The notes under the pieces were generated by a model. It made no database searches. It worked only from the letters and a program-made list of their open reading frames with translations, and had not been told where the DNA came from. Both the position numbers and the translations under genes were made by a program. Positions 1 to 7,142 of a DNA stretch of 15,721 nt are shown here, one piece after another. The stretch spans positions 1 to 15,721 of the forward strand of contig CAMOUY010000050.1 of the NCBI GenBank assembly GCA_946626785.1, given 5' to 3'. This DNA comes from UBA9732 sp003456855. Its GTDB lineage: Bacteria > Spirochaetota > Spirochaetia > Sphaerochaetales > Sphaerochaetaceae. Position 1 is the first letter of the stretch, and the number at the start of each line of letters is the position of its first letter.

Positions 1-56
1 TACATGTCAATCCCTGCTGTCAGAACTCAATCCCCGAAGAAAACGTGAAGAGCCAG

Positions 57-97
57 AAAAAAGGCATTGGATTCCATTCGGTCTCCAATGCCTTTTT
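57..97 (-). terminator. Rho-independent terminator of the lipoprotein gene, probably bidirectional
   Basis: A perfect 9-bp stem (63-71 with 84-92) has six A on its left and TTTTTATT on its right. It therefore has the U-tract needed to end transcription in either direction. It lies 22 bases after the lipoprotein stop on the minus strand. On the plus strand, frame 1 is open from base 1 to a TGA at 46-48, so the tail of a convergent gene could also end here, but that is only a possibility. The hairpin is almost identical to the one at 2343-2379. Confidence 0.85.
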
Positions 98-113
98 ATT
101 ATGTATCAGTCAA

Positions 114-2282
114 TTAATTGTCATCCACCCATGTATAATTCTCCAGCATCGCATTTACTGTTGATTCTGAGAGACCACATTCCATCAGGTGTTTCCTTGC
201 AAAATCTCGAGATGTTGTTACCTCTGACCCATATATTTCAGGATATACTAGGCAAAAGCTTTTTAGAGCATCTGAAAGAGCCAATCCAAATTCCTCTGTG
301 CAGTAAGTAAGGCGCTCCCTATCAGGACCTAACGTTGCAGCTATTTTCTTGTCAAAATCATACTTTGTACAGAAAGACAAGTCGTTGTCGTCAGTGGCAT
401 TTTGTCTAGATGTCGAATTTAATTCCAGTCTCAAGTCATTAAAGTCTTCTATGCAGCATATATCATCAGCAGCCTTATAATCATCAATCGAAGAACTACA
501 AAGGAATGACAGCATGTCATAAGCATAGTCAAGATTACATTTGTCATCATTGACAACAATCCTCTTTGTTTCAGAATTATAACTTACTTCATACTTATCA
601 ATTACTTCTTCGTCCAGCAAGAAAGTCTCCATTCCGGAATAATCAGAGACATCTGCATAACTGTCACTACCATGATATCCGGTTGCATTTACTTCGCCAC
701 CATCCATATCCATGATAAGATCATAGACCCTTATGTTAAATGAGTAATCTGCGTATGATTCCCATCCAGTGCCGTTAGACTGGACCTTAGTCAATTGCAA
801 ATCGGTATCACTGTTAAGAGTACCATCTGAATTCAACCCCGCGGAAAAATGGACTCCATCCAAATCTTCATAGATAGGAACATTGTACATTTGGAAATAA
901 AGAATGTTGTCTCCAAGCTCTGAAGTATTCTGAAGGAAAGGAGTGACAATTTCCCTGTAGGAGAATGTCTGGTTAAGCCATGAGTAGTAATAGTCTATCA
1001 TGCCGATGGTTTTCTCATCCTCATACAACACATAGCGGAGGAATAGGCCATCAGGATTGACTTTATATTTAACTATCTTCATAGGAAAACCATAGCCTGA
1101 AAAGTCGTTTGTAAGTACAGATTTGATGTAATTTGCAGGATTCGAGACAACTTTTTTGAATGATGGAATTACAGGAAGAGCGCTCATTGCATTACAGGAA
1201 AGCCAAAGGCCATACCCTTCAATGCCGGTATCCATCTCAAGGAATGGCACACCATCTGGGAATTTGGTCATTCCCCTTGAACCATCTCCAGTTGTAAGAT
1301 TGGTAAAACCAAGCATATAGAAAGCCTGATTCTCAACAGAGAAGGACACAGACTCGGACCACATGACCTGACTATTCTTAACAAACAGAGCAATCTCATG
1401 ATCTCCGGCCTCACAGTTTTCAAGGCTGTAACTGAGATCCGAATAATCCGAATAGGAACCTATCGCAACTCCATCCATATACCAACAAGAGGTAAAGTCC
1501 GAAATACCTGAAATAGATGCAGTTGCTGTTAGTGTTTCTGTTACACTGAAAGTCTCCTTTTGCAAGGTGATTTCAATTGCAGGAATATTTATCATTTCAT
1601 TTACAATAGTGACACTTCCATCTGAAGCGAATGTGAAGGTCGCGGAATAAGTAGAGGTTACCCCTTTCACAACTCTTACGGAATCATTTTTTATTGCTTT
1701 TCCTGTATCGCTTCTCACAATCTCAAATCTATAAAATCCATTGGAAAGAGATACTGTACTATCTGTAATGTAGGACCCCTCACTGTATATCAGATCCTTT
1801 GAGTACTTGACCTCGTTTAGATTGTTATATATGTTGAGCTTAAGTGAATAACCGCTGTTGGCCTGTATAGAAATTGCAAATACTCCATCACCTTCACACT
1901 CAGAGATATTGACTGTAACAGAGTTCTCTCCACCAGCAGTCACAGAAACACTCTGCGAACCACCTCCTATAACAGTACCATCAGTGTTTTTAGCATCAAC
2001 ATTGACAGTATAATTTCCAGCAGGAAGCCTAAAAGTTGCAGAAGTAGCATTCGAACCAATAGTTGTAGGATCAATGACATTCGTTCCTGCAGAATCTTTA
2101 ATAGTTATGGTATAGCTTGCTGTGACCATAGATATGGTTGGAAGGATTCCTCTCGATTCAGATCCTCCAAAATTAACCACTAGAGTTCCTTCTCTCCCAA
2201 TAGTAACTTCATTGCTGCATGAGCTGAAGGCCAAAAGAAAAGACATAAAAAGCAGAAAGATAGCAAAAGATTTCCCCTTCAT
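114..2282 (-). CDS. Large secreted lipoprotein with N-terminal Ig-like beta domains
   Basis: The protein has 722 residues and I cannot name its function. Residues 1-21 form a signal peptide (KGK, then a hydrophobic run) ending in AFSSC with Cys22, a loose lipobox of the type tolerated in spirochaetes. It is therefore probably a lipid-anchored surface or periplasmic protein. Three beta-rich segments follow, rich in Thr, Ser and Val: about 31-127 (includes LPAGNYTVNV), 132-228, and 233-318, which resembles an Ig/PKD fold. Residues 320-722 are a Tyr-, Asp- and Ser-rich region with no domain I recognise. The ATG is preceded by AGGAG at 6-base spacing, and a consensus sigma-70 promoter lies upstream. 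The gene is transcribed alone. Its base composition is clearly more A/T-rich than the rest of the window and it is bracketed by duplicated terminators, so it may have been acquired or inserted. It could be an adhesin or a glycan-binding protein, but nothing in the sequence decides this. Confidence 0.85.
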   Translation of the reverse strand: MKGKSFAIFLLFMSFLLAFSSCSNEVTIGREGTLVVNFGGSESRGILPTISMVTASYTITIKDSAGTNVIDPTTIGSNATSATFRLPAGNYTVNVDAKNTDGTVIGGGSQSVSVTAGGENSVTVNISECEGDGVFAISIQANSGYSLKLNIYNNLNEVKYSKDLIYSEGSYITDSTVSLSNGFYRFEIVRSDTGKAIKNDSVRVVKGVTSTYSATFTFASDGSVTIVNEMINIPAIEITLQKETFSVTETLTATASISGISDFTSCWYMDGVAIGSYSDYSDLSYSLENCEAGDHEIALFVKNSQVMWSESVSFSVENQAFYMLGFTNLTTGDGSRGMTKFPDGVPFLEMDTGIEGYGLWLSCNAMSALPVIPSFKKVVSNPANYIKSVLTNDFSGYGFPMKIVKYKVNPDGLFLRYVLYEDEKTIGMIDYYYSWLNQTFSYREIVTPFLQNTSELGDNILYFQMYNVPIYEDLDGVHFSAGLNSDGTLNSDTDLQLTKVQSNGTGWESYADYSFNIRVYDLIMDMDGGEVNATGYHGSDSYADVSDYSGMETFLLDEEVIDKYEVSYNSETKRIVVNDDKCNLDYAYDMLSFLCSSSIDDYKAADDICCIEDFNDLRLELNSTSRQNATDDNDLSFCTKYDFDKKIAATLGPDRERLTYCTEEFGLALSDALKSFCLVYPEIYGSEVTTSRDFARKHLMECGLSESTVNAMLENYTWVDDN

Positions 2283-2312
2283 TCCTATCTCCTAAACAAT
2301 GATCTAACTAGT

Positions 2313-2340
2313 ATTATAATTTTATCAAACTTGCTGTCAA
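2313..2340 (-). promoter_or_regulatory. Consensus sigma-70 promoter of the lipoprotein gene
   Basis: On the minus strand TTGACA (2335-2340) is followed by a 16-base spacer and TATAAT (2313-2318), so both hexamers match the consensus exactly. Initiation would fall near 2306, giving a leader of about 24 bases that carries the AGGAG Shine-Dalgarno site. The -35 box starts only two bases after the A/T tract of the preceding gene's terminator. Confidence 0.85.
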
Positions 2341-2342
2341 AT

Positions 2343-2379
2343 AAAAAAAGGCATTGGATTCCATCTGGTCTCCAATGCC
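2343..2379 (-). terminator. Rho-independent terminator of the nfeD-SPFH operon
   Basis: The same 9-bp stem as at 63-92 (here 2350-2358 with 2371-2379) is followed on the minus strand by seven T (complement of 2343-2349). It lies 22 bases after the SPFH stop codon. The plus side has no T-run, so this copy works only for minus-strand transcription. Confidence 0.88.
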
Positions 2380-2401
2380 CTTGTCTGCGGATTTCTCTGT
2401 A

Positions 2402-3319
2402 TTACTTCTTGGCAATCTCGGCAACTGATGTGACCACACCAGCCATGCTCTGCAGGTCTGACGGGATGATGATCTTGGTCGCCTGACCGTCGGCGGCCTT
2501 CTCCAGAGCCTCAAGGCTGCGGAGCTTGATGACGGTGTCATCGGCCTCTGCCTCACGGATCATCTTGATACCATCGGCCTTTGCCTTCTGGACCTCAAGG
2601 ATGGCCCTGGCCTCACCAAGAGCCTTCTGGATTGCAGCTTCCTTCTCTGCCTCTGCCTTCAGAATCATGGCCTGCTTTGATGCTTCTGCCTCAAGAATCG
2701 TGGACTGCTTCTTTCCTTCGGCCACCAGAATTGCACTCTGCTTCTGACCTTCGGCAATGAGGATCGACTCACGGCGCTCACGCTCTGCACGCATCTGTTT
2801 CTCCATGGCCTCCTTGATTGCATCAGGTGGCATGATGTTCTTGACCTCGACACGGTTGACCTTGATTCCCCAAGGATCGGTGGCCTCGTCAAGTATGCTT
2901 CTCATCTTGCTGTTGATGACGTCACGGCTTGTAAGGGTCTGGTCCAGCTCAAGCTCACCTATGATGTTTCTCAGGGTTGTGGCCGAGAGGTTCTCGAGTG
3001 CGCTGATCGGGTTCTCGACTCCATAGGCATTGAGCTTAGGGTCGGTGATCTGGAAGTAGACGACCGTGTCGATCATCATGGTGACGTTATCCTTAGTGAT
3101 GACAGGCTGAGGCACGAAGTCCATTACCTTCTCCTTCAGGGAGACCTTCTTGGCAATCCTGTCAATGAAAGGTATCTTCACGTGGAGACCGGTGTTCCAG
3201 GTCGTTGCATAGGCACCAAGGCGCTCGATTACGAAGGCCTGTGACTGCGGCACGATTCTGACATTCGCTACGATTATCAGAAGAATCACAATTAGAAGTG
3301 CAATGAAAATGTAAAGCAT
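2402..3319 (-). CDS. SPFH/Band 7 membrane scaffold protein (QmcA/stomatin-like)
   Basis: The protein has 305 residues. Residues 1-20 are one membrane helix. The SPFH/Band 7 domain covers about 21-180 and shows the family signatures ERLGAY (32-37), TGLHVKIPFIDRI (43-55) and DTVVYFQITDP (84-94). Residues 186-261 are a coiled coil of 11-residue repeats beginning IL-AEG/AEA-KQ. The C-terminus (DLQSMAGVVTSVAEIAKK) is a short conserved-looking tail. Members of the family form large oligomeric rings on the membrane and are linked to microdomains, membrane protease control and membrane fluidity. The start has an AGGGGAG site five bases upstream. The gene follows nfeD after 26 bases and ends the operon, the common qmcA-nfeD pairing. 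Family assignment is secure; the cellular role is inferred. Confidence 0.95.
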   Translation of the reverse strand: MLYIFIALLIVILLIIVANVRIVPQSQAFVIERLGAYATTWNTGLHVKIPFIDRIAKKVSLKEKVMDFVPQPVITKDNVTMMIDTVVYFQITDPKLNAYGVENPISALENLSATTLRNIIGELELDQTLTSRDVINSKMRSILDEATDPWGIKVNRVEVKNIMPPDAIKEAMEKQMRAERERRESILIAEGQKQSAILVAEGKKQSTILEAEASKQAMILKAEAEKEAAIQKALGEARAILEVQKAKADGIKMIREAEADDTVIKLRSLEALEKAADGQATKIIIPSDLQSMAGVVTSVAEIAKK

Positions 3320-3345
3320 AATTACTCCCCTTCCCTGTATTTCAC

Positions 3346-3798
3346 TTATTTCTCGATGACTCTGAGTCTGAGGGTGTTCCCATCAACACCTGCGACCTCG
3401 CAGACAGAGTCTGTTTCTATCCTGGACCCATCCTCCGAGGTGGCTGCCCAGATGACGCCGTTCTTGGACTTGGCCTCACCCTTCTGGAACTTCTCTATGG
3501 TCTTCACCACGACCACCTCCTGACCAAGCAGGAAGTCGACGTTCGTCGCATACTTGCCGATCTTGAACTTCTTCATCAAGACAGGACGCGTTGTCACCAG
3601 GAGAACGAATGTAAGGACAAGGAAGGTCAGTATCTGCCAACCGATTGAAAAGCCATCCACAAAAGATAGTCCAACCATCACCAAGGCGCTGATTGCACCC
3701 CATATGGTGGTGAGTCCCTGAGTTGCAGCCTCGATTATGACGAGAACCACAAAAAGCCCAAGCCAAATCCATGGCATGATTGAAATGATGTTTCCCAT
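3346..3798 (-). CDS. NfeD-like membrane protein (short form)
   Basis: The protein has 150 residues if it starts at MGNIISIM. Residues about 8-28, 32-48 and 51-69 are hydrophobic membrane segments. The part from about 85 to the end is a small beta (OB-fold) domain with a VDGNTLRLRV ending typical of short NfeD proteins. These pair with SPFH proteins and are thought to assist their assembly. I reject the 25-residue upstream extension because it would translate through the terminator hairpin at 3812-3831. The start at 3798 has no usable Shine-Dalgarno site (only AGG three bases upstream) but sits about seven bases after a TATATT box, so the mRNA may be leaderless. An internal Met at 3777 (MPWIW) is the alternative start. 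The gene is first in an operon with the SPFH gene. Confidence 0.88.
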   Translation of the reverse strand: MGNIISIMPWIWLGLFVVLVIIEAATQGLTTIWGAISALVMVGLSFVDGFSIGWQILTFLVLTFVLLVTTRPVLMKKFKIGKYATNVDFLLGQEVVVVKTIEKFQKGEAKSKNGVIWAATSEDGSRIETDSVCEVAGVDGNTLRLRVIEK

Positions 3799-3802
3799 AC
3801 CT

Positions 3803-3831
3803 AAAATATAAGACCCCTCAAGCGAGGGGTC
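3803..3831 (-). terminator. Rho-independent terminator of the fakA-acp operon
   Basis: A perfect 8-bp GC-rich stem (3812-3819 with 3824-3831) has a 4-base loop and is followed on the minus strand by TTATATTTT. It lies 25 bases after the acp stop codon. The downstream U-rich tract is also the -10 region of the next promoter. Confidence 0.75.
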
Positions 3832-3833
3832 AA
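3805..3833 (-). promoter_or_regulatory. Promoter of nfeD-SPFH overlapping a terminator stem
   Basis: On the minus strand TTGACC (3828-3833) is separated by 17 bases from TATATT (3805-3810); each differs from consensus at one position. The palindrome 3812-3831 occupies most of the spacer and part of the -35 box. It may act as the acp terminator, as an operator, or as both. The predicted start of transcription coincides with the A of the nfeD ATG at 3798. Confidence 0.65.
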
Positions 3834-3856
3834 GTGAACTTGTGCAATGTTTCTTC

Positions 3857-4090
3857 TCAGCCTTCGATTCCACGGCCTTTGAGGAAGGTTATGACATCTC
3901 CCACGGTCTTGAAGTCCACAGGCTCGTCGAAATGGAAGTTGAAAGCATCCTCGACCTCCATGGAGACAAGCATCATGGCAAGTGAGTCCATTCCAAGGTC
4001 CTCGCGCAGGTTGGTGTTCTCGGTGACGGTTGAAACGTCGTAGTCTGGTGAAACCTTGTGAAGGATTTCCTTAAGTTTATCTATGATCAT
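3857..4090 (-). CDS. Acyl carrier protein
   Basis: The protein has 77 residues, the normal ACP length, and is acidic. The motif DLGMDSLAM (31-39) carries Ser36, the 4'-phosphopantetheine attachment site, followed by an acidic helix (MEVEDAFNF) and the TVGDVITFL helix that closes the four-helix bundle. Holo-ACP carries acyl groups as thioesters in the cytoplasm. Helix II reads DSLAMMLVSME rather than the usual housekeeping DSLD.VELVM.LE, so this may be a specialised ACP rather than the main AcpP; I leave the symbol blank for that reason. GAGGAGGT lies six bases before the ATG. It is the last gene of the lipid operon, 12 bases after the GNAT gene. PlsX, two genes away, uses acyl-ACP as substrate or product, which makes it the obvious partner. 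Confidence 0.95.
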   Translation of the reverse strand: MIIDKLKEILHKVSPDYDVSTVTENTNLREDLGMDSLAMMLVSMEVEDAFNFHFDEPVDFKTVGDVITFLKGRGIEG

Positions 4091-4102
4091 GTTGTTACCT
4101 CC

Positions 4103-5227
4103 TCAGATGGTCTTTATGAATGATCTTCTTCTCTTATGGTTCTTTGCGTCAAGATACTTCCACATGGACTGGACTGCAAGATTGTCCTCGAGATTGAGGT
4201 TCGTCTCGCAGTATTCCACATTTGATGAGTTGAGCATCTTGATCATGGACTCTATCATGACAGCATTGACGCCCCTTGCCTGCAGTTCAGGCATGACTGC
4301 AACAAGGCCCAGGTCAATGATCCTAGGATCCTTGATGGCCTTCATCAGCCTCAGAAGCGCAGGAGGTGTAAGTCTTCCGCCGCTCTTCTGCAGAGCCTTG
4401 GAGATTGACGGGAAGCAGAGCCCGAAGGACTGGACCTTGTCGTTGTCATCACAGACGATGACGAGGTAGTTCTTGTTGACGATCATCAGGAACTGGTCAA
4501 TCAGCTGCTTCTTCATCTTCTCAGTGAAAGGCACAGTGCCGTAGAGCTTGGCGTAGCACTCGTCTATGCAGTCGAAGACTCCGTCCTTGTACCTGCTGAT
4601 GTACTCCCTCTTGCTCATCGTGCTCGGGTCAACCACATGGAGATGGTTCAGCTCAAGGGCGCGCTTCGCAACCTTCGGGATCATGGGATTAGGGGTCTTC
4701 GGGGCACGGAGCTGGAACTCCACCCAGTCGACCTCCTTCTCGAACCCTGCTCCCTCGACAAGCTTCTGGTAGTACGGGTAGTTGTACTCCTCCTCGAAGG
4801 TGGAAAGCTCCTCGAATCCGCTTATGAGAAGTCCCTCTCTCTCCAGGTCGCTGTATCCAAGTGGTCCGCAGAACTTGTTCATGCCCTGGGCCTTTGCCCA
4901 GTCCTCGACGGCCTTGAAGAGGGCTGTGGCGACCTCCTGATCGTCTATGCAGTGGAATCTTGTGAAACGTACACGGCTCTCCTTGTGGAGCTCGTTGAAC
5001 TGCTTCTGGATTATCCCCTGGATGCGTCCGACGGTCTTTCCGTCTTTTCTGGCAAGGAAGAATACATCGTCACAGGTGTCATGGTAGACGTTCTTGTCGG
5101 TGAAGACCTTCATCTCATCGCCATAGAGCCCTGGTGCATAGTATGGATTCCCCTTGTAGAGCCTGAGCGGGAAGTTGACGAACTCCTTTCTCTGTCTCTG
5201 GTTCTCAACCTTGATTATCTCGACCAT
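4103..5227 (-). CDS. Tandem GNAT-fold acyltransferase-like protein in the lipid operon
   Basis: The protein has 374 residues. An N-terminal GNAT-like half (about 1-170) has the family opening FPLRLYKGNPYYAP (19-32), VGRIQGI (66-72) and GPLGYSDLEREGLLISGF (121-138). A C-terminal half has the acyl-donor-binding-like strand and helix GLVAVMPELQARGVNAVMIESM, then NLEDNLAVQSMWKYL, as in a GNAT fold. The family is widespread but, to my knowledge, its substrate is not established. Its position between the FakB-type gene and acp, with 10- and 12-base gaps, suggests it handles acyl-ACP or acyl-phosphate rather than acetyl-CoA. GNAT enzymes such as OlsB and LuxI do use acyl-ACP. That role is inference. 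Strong GAGGAGGT Shine-Dalgarno site, spacing four. Confidence 0.85.
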   Translation of the reverse strand: MVEIIKVENQRQRKEFVNFPLRLYKGNPYYAPGLYGDEMKVFTDKNVYHDTCDDVFFLARKDGKTVGRIQGIIQKQFNELHKESRVRFTRFHCIDDQEVATALFKAVEDWAKAQGMNKFCGPLGYSDLEREGLLISGFEELSTFEEEYNYPYYQKLVEGAGFEKEVDWVEFQLRAPKTPNPMIPKVAKRALELNHLHVVDPSTMSKREYISRYKDGVFDCIDECYAKLYGTVPFTEKMKKQLIDQFLMIVNKNYLVIVCDDNDKVQSFGLCFPSISKALQKSGGRLTPPALLRLMKAIKDPRIIDLGLVAVMPELQARGVNAVMIESMIKMLNSSNVEYCETNLNLEDNLAVQSMWKYLDAKNHKRRRSFIKTI

Positions 5228-5237
5228 GGGAACCTCC

Positions 5238-6137
5238 TCAATCCAACGGTTCGTCGGCTCTTCTCAGAGGAAGATAACCGTAGGCGGCAAGCCATGGACC
5301 ATTGTGGCAGCCGCTCACCGGAGACATTATCACAGCCTCGTGGTTGCACTGGATCCCGTATCCCTTCTCTATCTCCTCAAGCTGAGGAAGGATGGAAGGT
5401 CCGGTGTAGATGTGGAACAGGATGTAGTCCTCGCTCTTCCTGTCTCCGATTATGTCCTTGAGGATCTCACAGGTCTTTGCGAGGGCCTTCTTCGGAGTCC
5501 TTACAGTGGTCAGGGATGTCAGCTCACCCTCATGTGTGAAGTGGACCACAGGGCAGATGCTGAGCATCTTTCCCATGAAGGCCTTACCACCCTTCAGACG
5601 GCCGTTATAGATCAGGTAGTCAAGTTTGGCATCGATGCCAAGGAACTCCTGTCTCTTTATCATCCAGTTGATTTCTTTGAGAATCGTCTCTGTCGGGACA
5701 TCATTCTTGATCATCTCTGCAGCCTTTACGGCCAGAAGACCTTCACCGAAACATGTGATCTTCGAGTCGATGACATGGATGTTCATCTTGTCCTTATAGT
5801 CCTCTGCAACCAGACGGATCAGGTTGTAGGTGCCACCCAGGTAGGAGCTGAGGACAATCACAATACCCTCATCATAGCCAGCTGCATAGGCATCATCGAA
5901 AGCCTTCCTTATGGCTTCGGTGGTAGGCATGGCAGTCTTCGGAAGGTGGTCCTTCGGATTCTCCAGCTTCTCCAGCTGCTGATAGAAATCCACAGGGTCC
6001 AGATCCAGACCTTCAAGATACTCCTTGCCCTGGAAGAGAACGTGGATTCTAATGATTCCTATACCGAGTTCACGGTATCTCTCCGGCGCATACTCGATGC
6101 ATCCGGTTGATGTGCACATGACAAAGCGCTTAGACAT
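5238..6137 (-). CDS. DegV family fatty-acid-binding protein (FakB type)
   Basis: The protein has 299 residues, the usual DegV length. DegV/FakB proteins bind a fatty acid and present its carboxylate to the kinase FakA. Visible family features are the N-terminal STGCIE (10-15), TAMPTTEA (68-75), SSYLGGTYN (97-105), DSK (124-126), the NGRLKGGKAFMGKMLSICPVV stretch with Arg180 (178-198, slightly interrupted from the usual GGR pattern), and a C-terminal HNGP (278-281). Thr68, Arg180 and His278 align with the carboxylate-site residues described for staphylococcal FakB. The usual Ser of the LSGT motif is Gly101 here. AAAGGAA precedes the ATG by seven bases. The gene lies 12 bases after plsX. It could bind an atypical lipid, but a Fak role is most likely from context. 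Confidence 0.92.
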   Translation of the reverse strand: MSKRFVMCTSTGCIEYAPERYRELGIGIIRIHVLFQGKEYLEGLDLDPVDFYQQLEKLENPKDHLPKTAMPTTEAIRKAFDDAYAAGYDEGIVIVLSSYLGGTYNLIRLVAEDYKDKMNIHVIDSKITCFGEGLLAVKAAEMIKNDVPTETILKEINWMIKRQEFLGIDAKLDYLIYNGRLKGGKAFMGKMLSICPVVHFTHEGELTSLTTVRTPKKALAKTCEILKDIIGDRKSEDYILFHIYTGPSILPQLEEIEKGYGIQCNHEAVIMSPVSGCHNGPWLAAYGYLPLRRADEPLD

Positions 6138-6149
6138 CTTTAAGTTCCT

Positions 6150-7139
6150 TTAATTATCCTCTCTGACGAAGACCTTCTTGTTCTCCGCCATGTTCATAAG
6201 CATTTTGATGGTGTTGCGGATTGAAGCCTCATTGGCCGCTCCATGGGCCTTGATGACAGGCTTCGAGACACCAAGTACGATTGCACCGCCAAGGGAATTG
6301 AAGTCATAGACGGCCATCAGGTGATTGACAACCTCCATGTACTCCATCTTCCCGCTCTTCTTTGCGTATTTGACTATGTCCTTGATCAGGCGTCTGGCCA
6401 TTCCCTCGGATGTCTTCAGAACCATGTTTCCTGCAAAGCCATCACAGACCAGAACATCGCAGTCACCTGAAAGGGCATTTGTTCCCTCAATGTTGCCGAC
6501 GAAGTTGATCCCCTCCTCTTTCTTGAGCATCTCATGGGTCTCCTTGACCAGCTTGTTGCCCTTGGACTCCTCCGCTCCATTTGACAGAAGGCCGACTCTT
6601 GGGGACTCGATCTTGTACATGTCCTTCATGAGCTGTGTGCCCTGGTGGGCGAACTGGACCAGCATCGAAGGCATGCAGTCTATGTTCGCGCCTGTATCGA
6701 CAACTGCGGTGAATCCACCGTTCTCGGAAGGAAGGATGGCAGCCAAGGCGGGTCTGACCCTTTCACCCGGCTTTGAGAGGTACATCATGGAACCCACCAG
6801 GAGGGCGCCTGTGCTGCCCGCATTGATGAGTCCTGCACATGATGGATCGTCTCTTAGCTCGGCAAGAGCCTTGACCAATGATGAATCAGGCTTCCTCTGA
6901 AGGGCCTGGACTGGATGGTCGTAGTTCGTGATCGTGTCGGGGGCATGGATTATCCTGACTCTGTCCATAGGGGCGTTGTTCCCCTTGAGAGCCTCATCTA
7001 TGACTGTCTGGTCACCGACCAGGCAGACAATCAGATTACCGTTGTCCTGAAGTGCCTGGCAGGCACCCTTGACTATTGTCGCAGGGCCCTTGTCGCTGCC
7101 CTGTGTATCGACTGCAATCATTATTCTGTTGTTGTCCAT
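6150..7139 (-). CDS. plsX: Phosphate acyltransferase PlsX
   Basis: The protein has 329 residues, the typical PlsX length. PlsX interconverts acyl-ACP and acyl-phosphate at the membrane surface and feeds PlsY for phosphatidic acid synthesis. Family features are IAVDTQGSD (8-16), RKPDSSLVKAL (82-92), INAGSTGALLVGS (105-117), VVDTGANIDC (146-155), GLLSNGAEESKGN (183-195), the CDVLVCDGFAGNMVLKTSEG block, and a C-terminal KAHGAANEASIRNTI. Two motifs differ slightly from the commonest form: the first is usually D(A/T)MGGD and the second SAGNTGA. It starts three bases after the fakA stop with GGAGTG upstream, so translation is probably coupled. In a Fak system it turns FakA's acyl-phosphate into acyl-ACP for elongation or transfer. 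Confidence 0.95.
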   Translation of the reverse strand: MDNNRIMIAVDTQGSDKGPATIVKGACQALQDNGNLIVCLVGDQTVIDEALKGNNAPMDRVRIIHAPDTITNYDHPVQALQRKPDSSLVKALAELRDDPSCAGLINAGSTGALLVGSMMYLSKPGERVRPALAAILPSENGGFTAVVDTGANIDCMPSMLVQFAHQGTQLMKDMYKIESPRVGLLSNGAEESKGNKLVKETHEMLKKEEGINFVGNIEGTNALSGDCDVLVCDGFAGNMVLKTSEGMARRLIKDIVKYAKKSGKMEYMEVVNHLMAVYDFNSLGGAIVLGVSKPVIKAHGAANEASIRNTIKMLMNMAENKKVFVREDN

Positions 7140-7142
7140 ATA

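Noticed and set aside
1..48. Possible tail of a plus-strand gene (frame 1 open to TGA at 46-48)
   Set aside because: The segment is too short to judge. The bidirectional terminator at 57-97 makes it plausible, but no protein feature supports it.
3799..3873. 25-residue N-terminal extension of the NfeD protein
   Set aside because: It would translate the terminator/promoter region, and the short start matches the known NfeD form.
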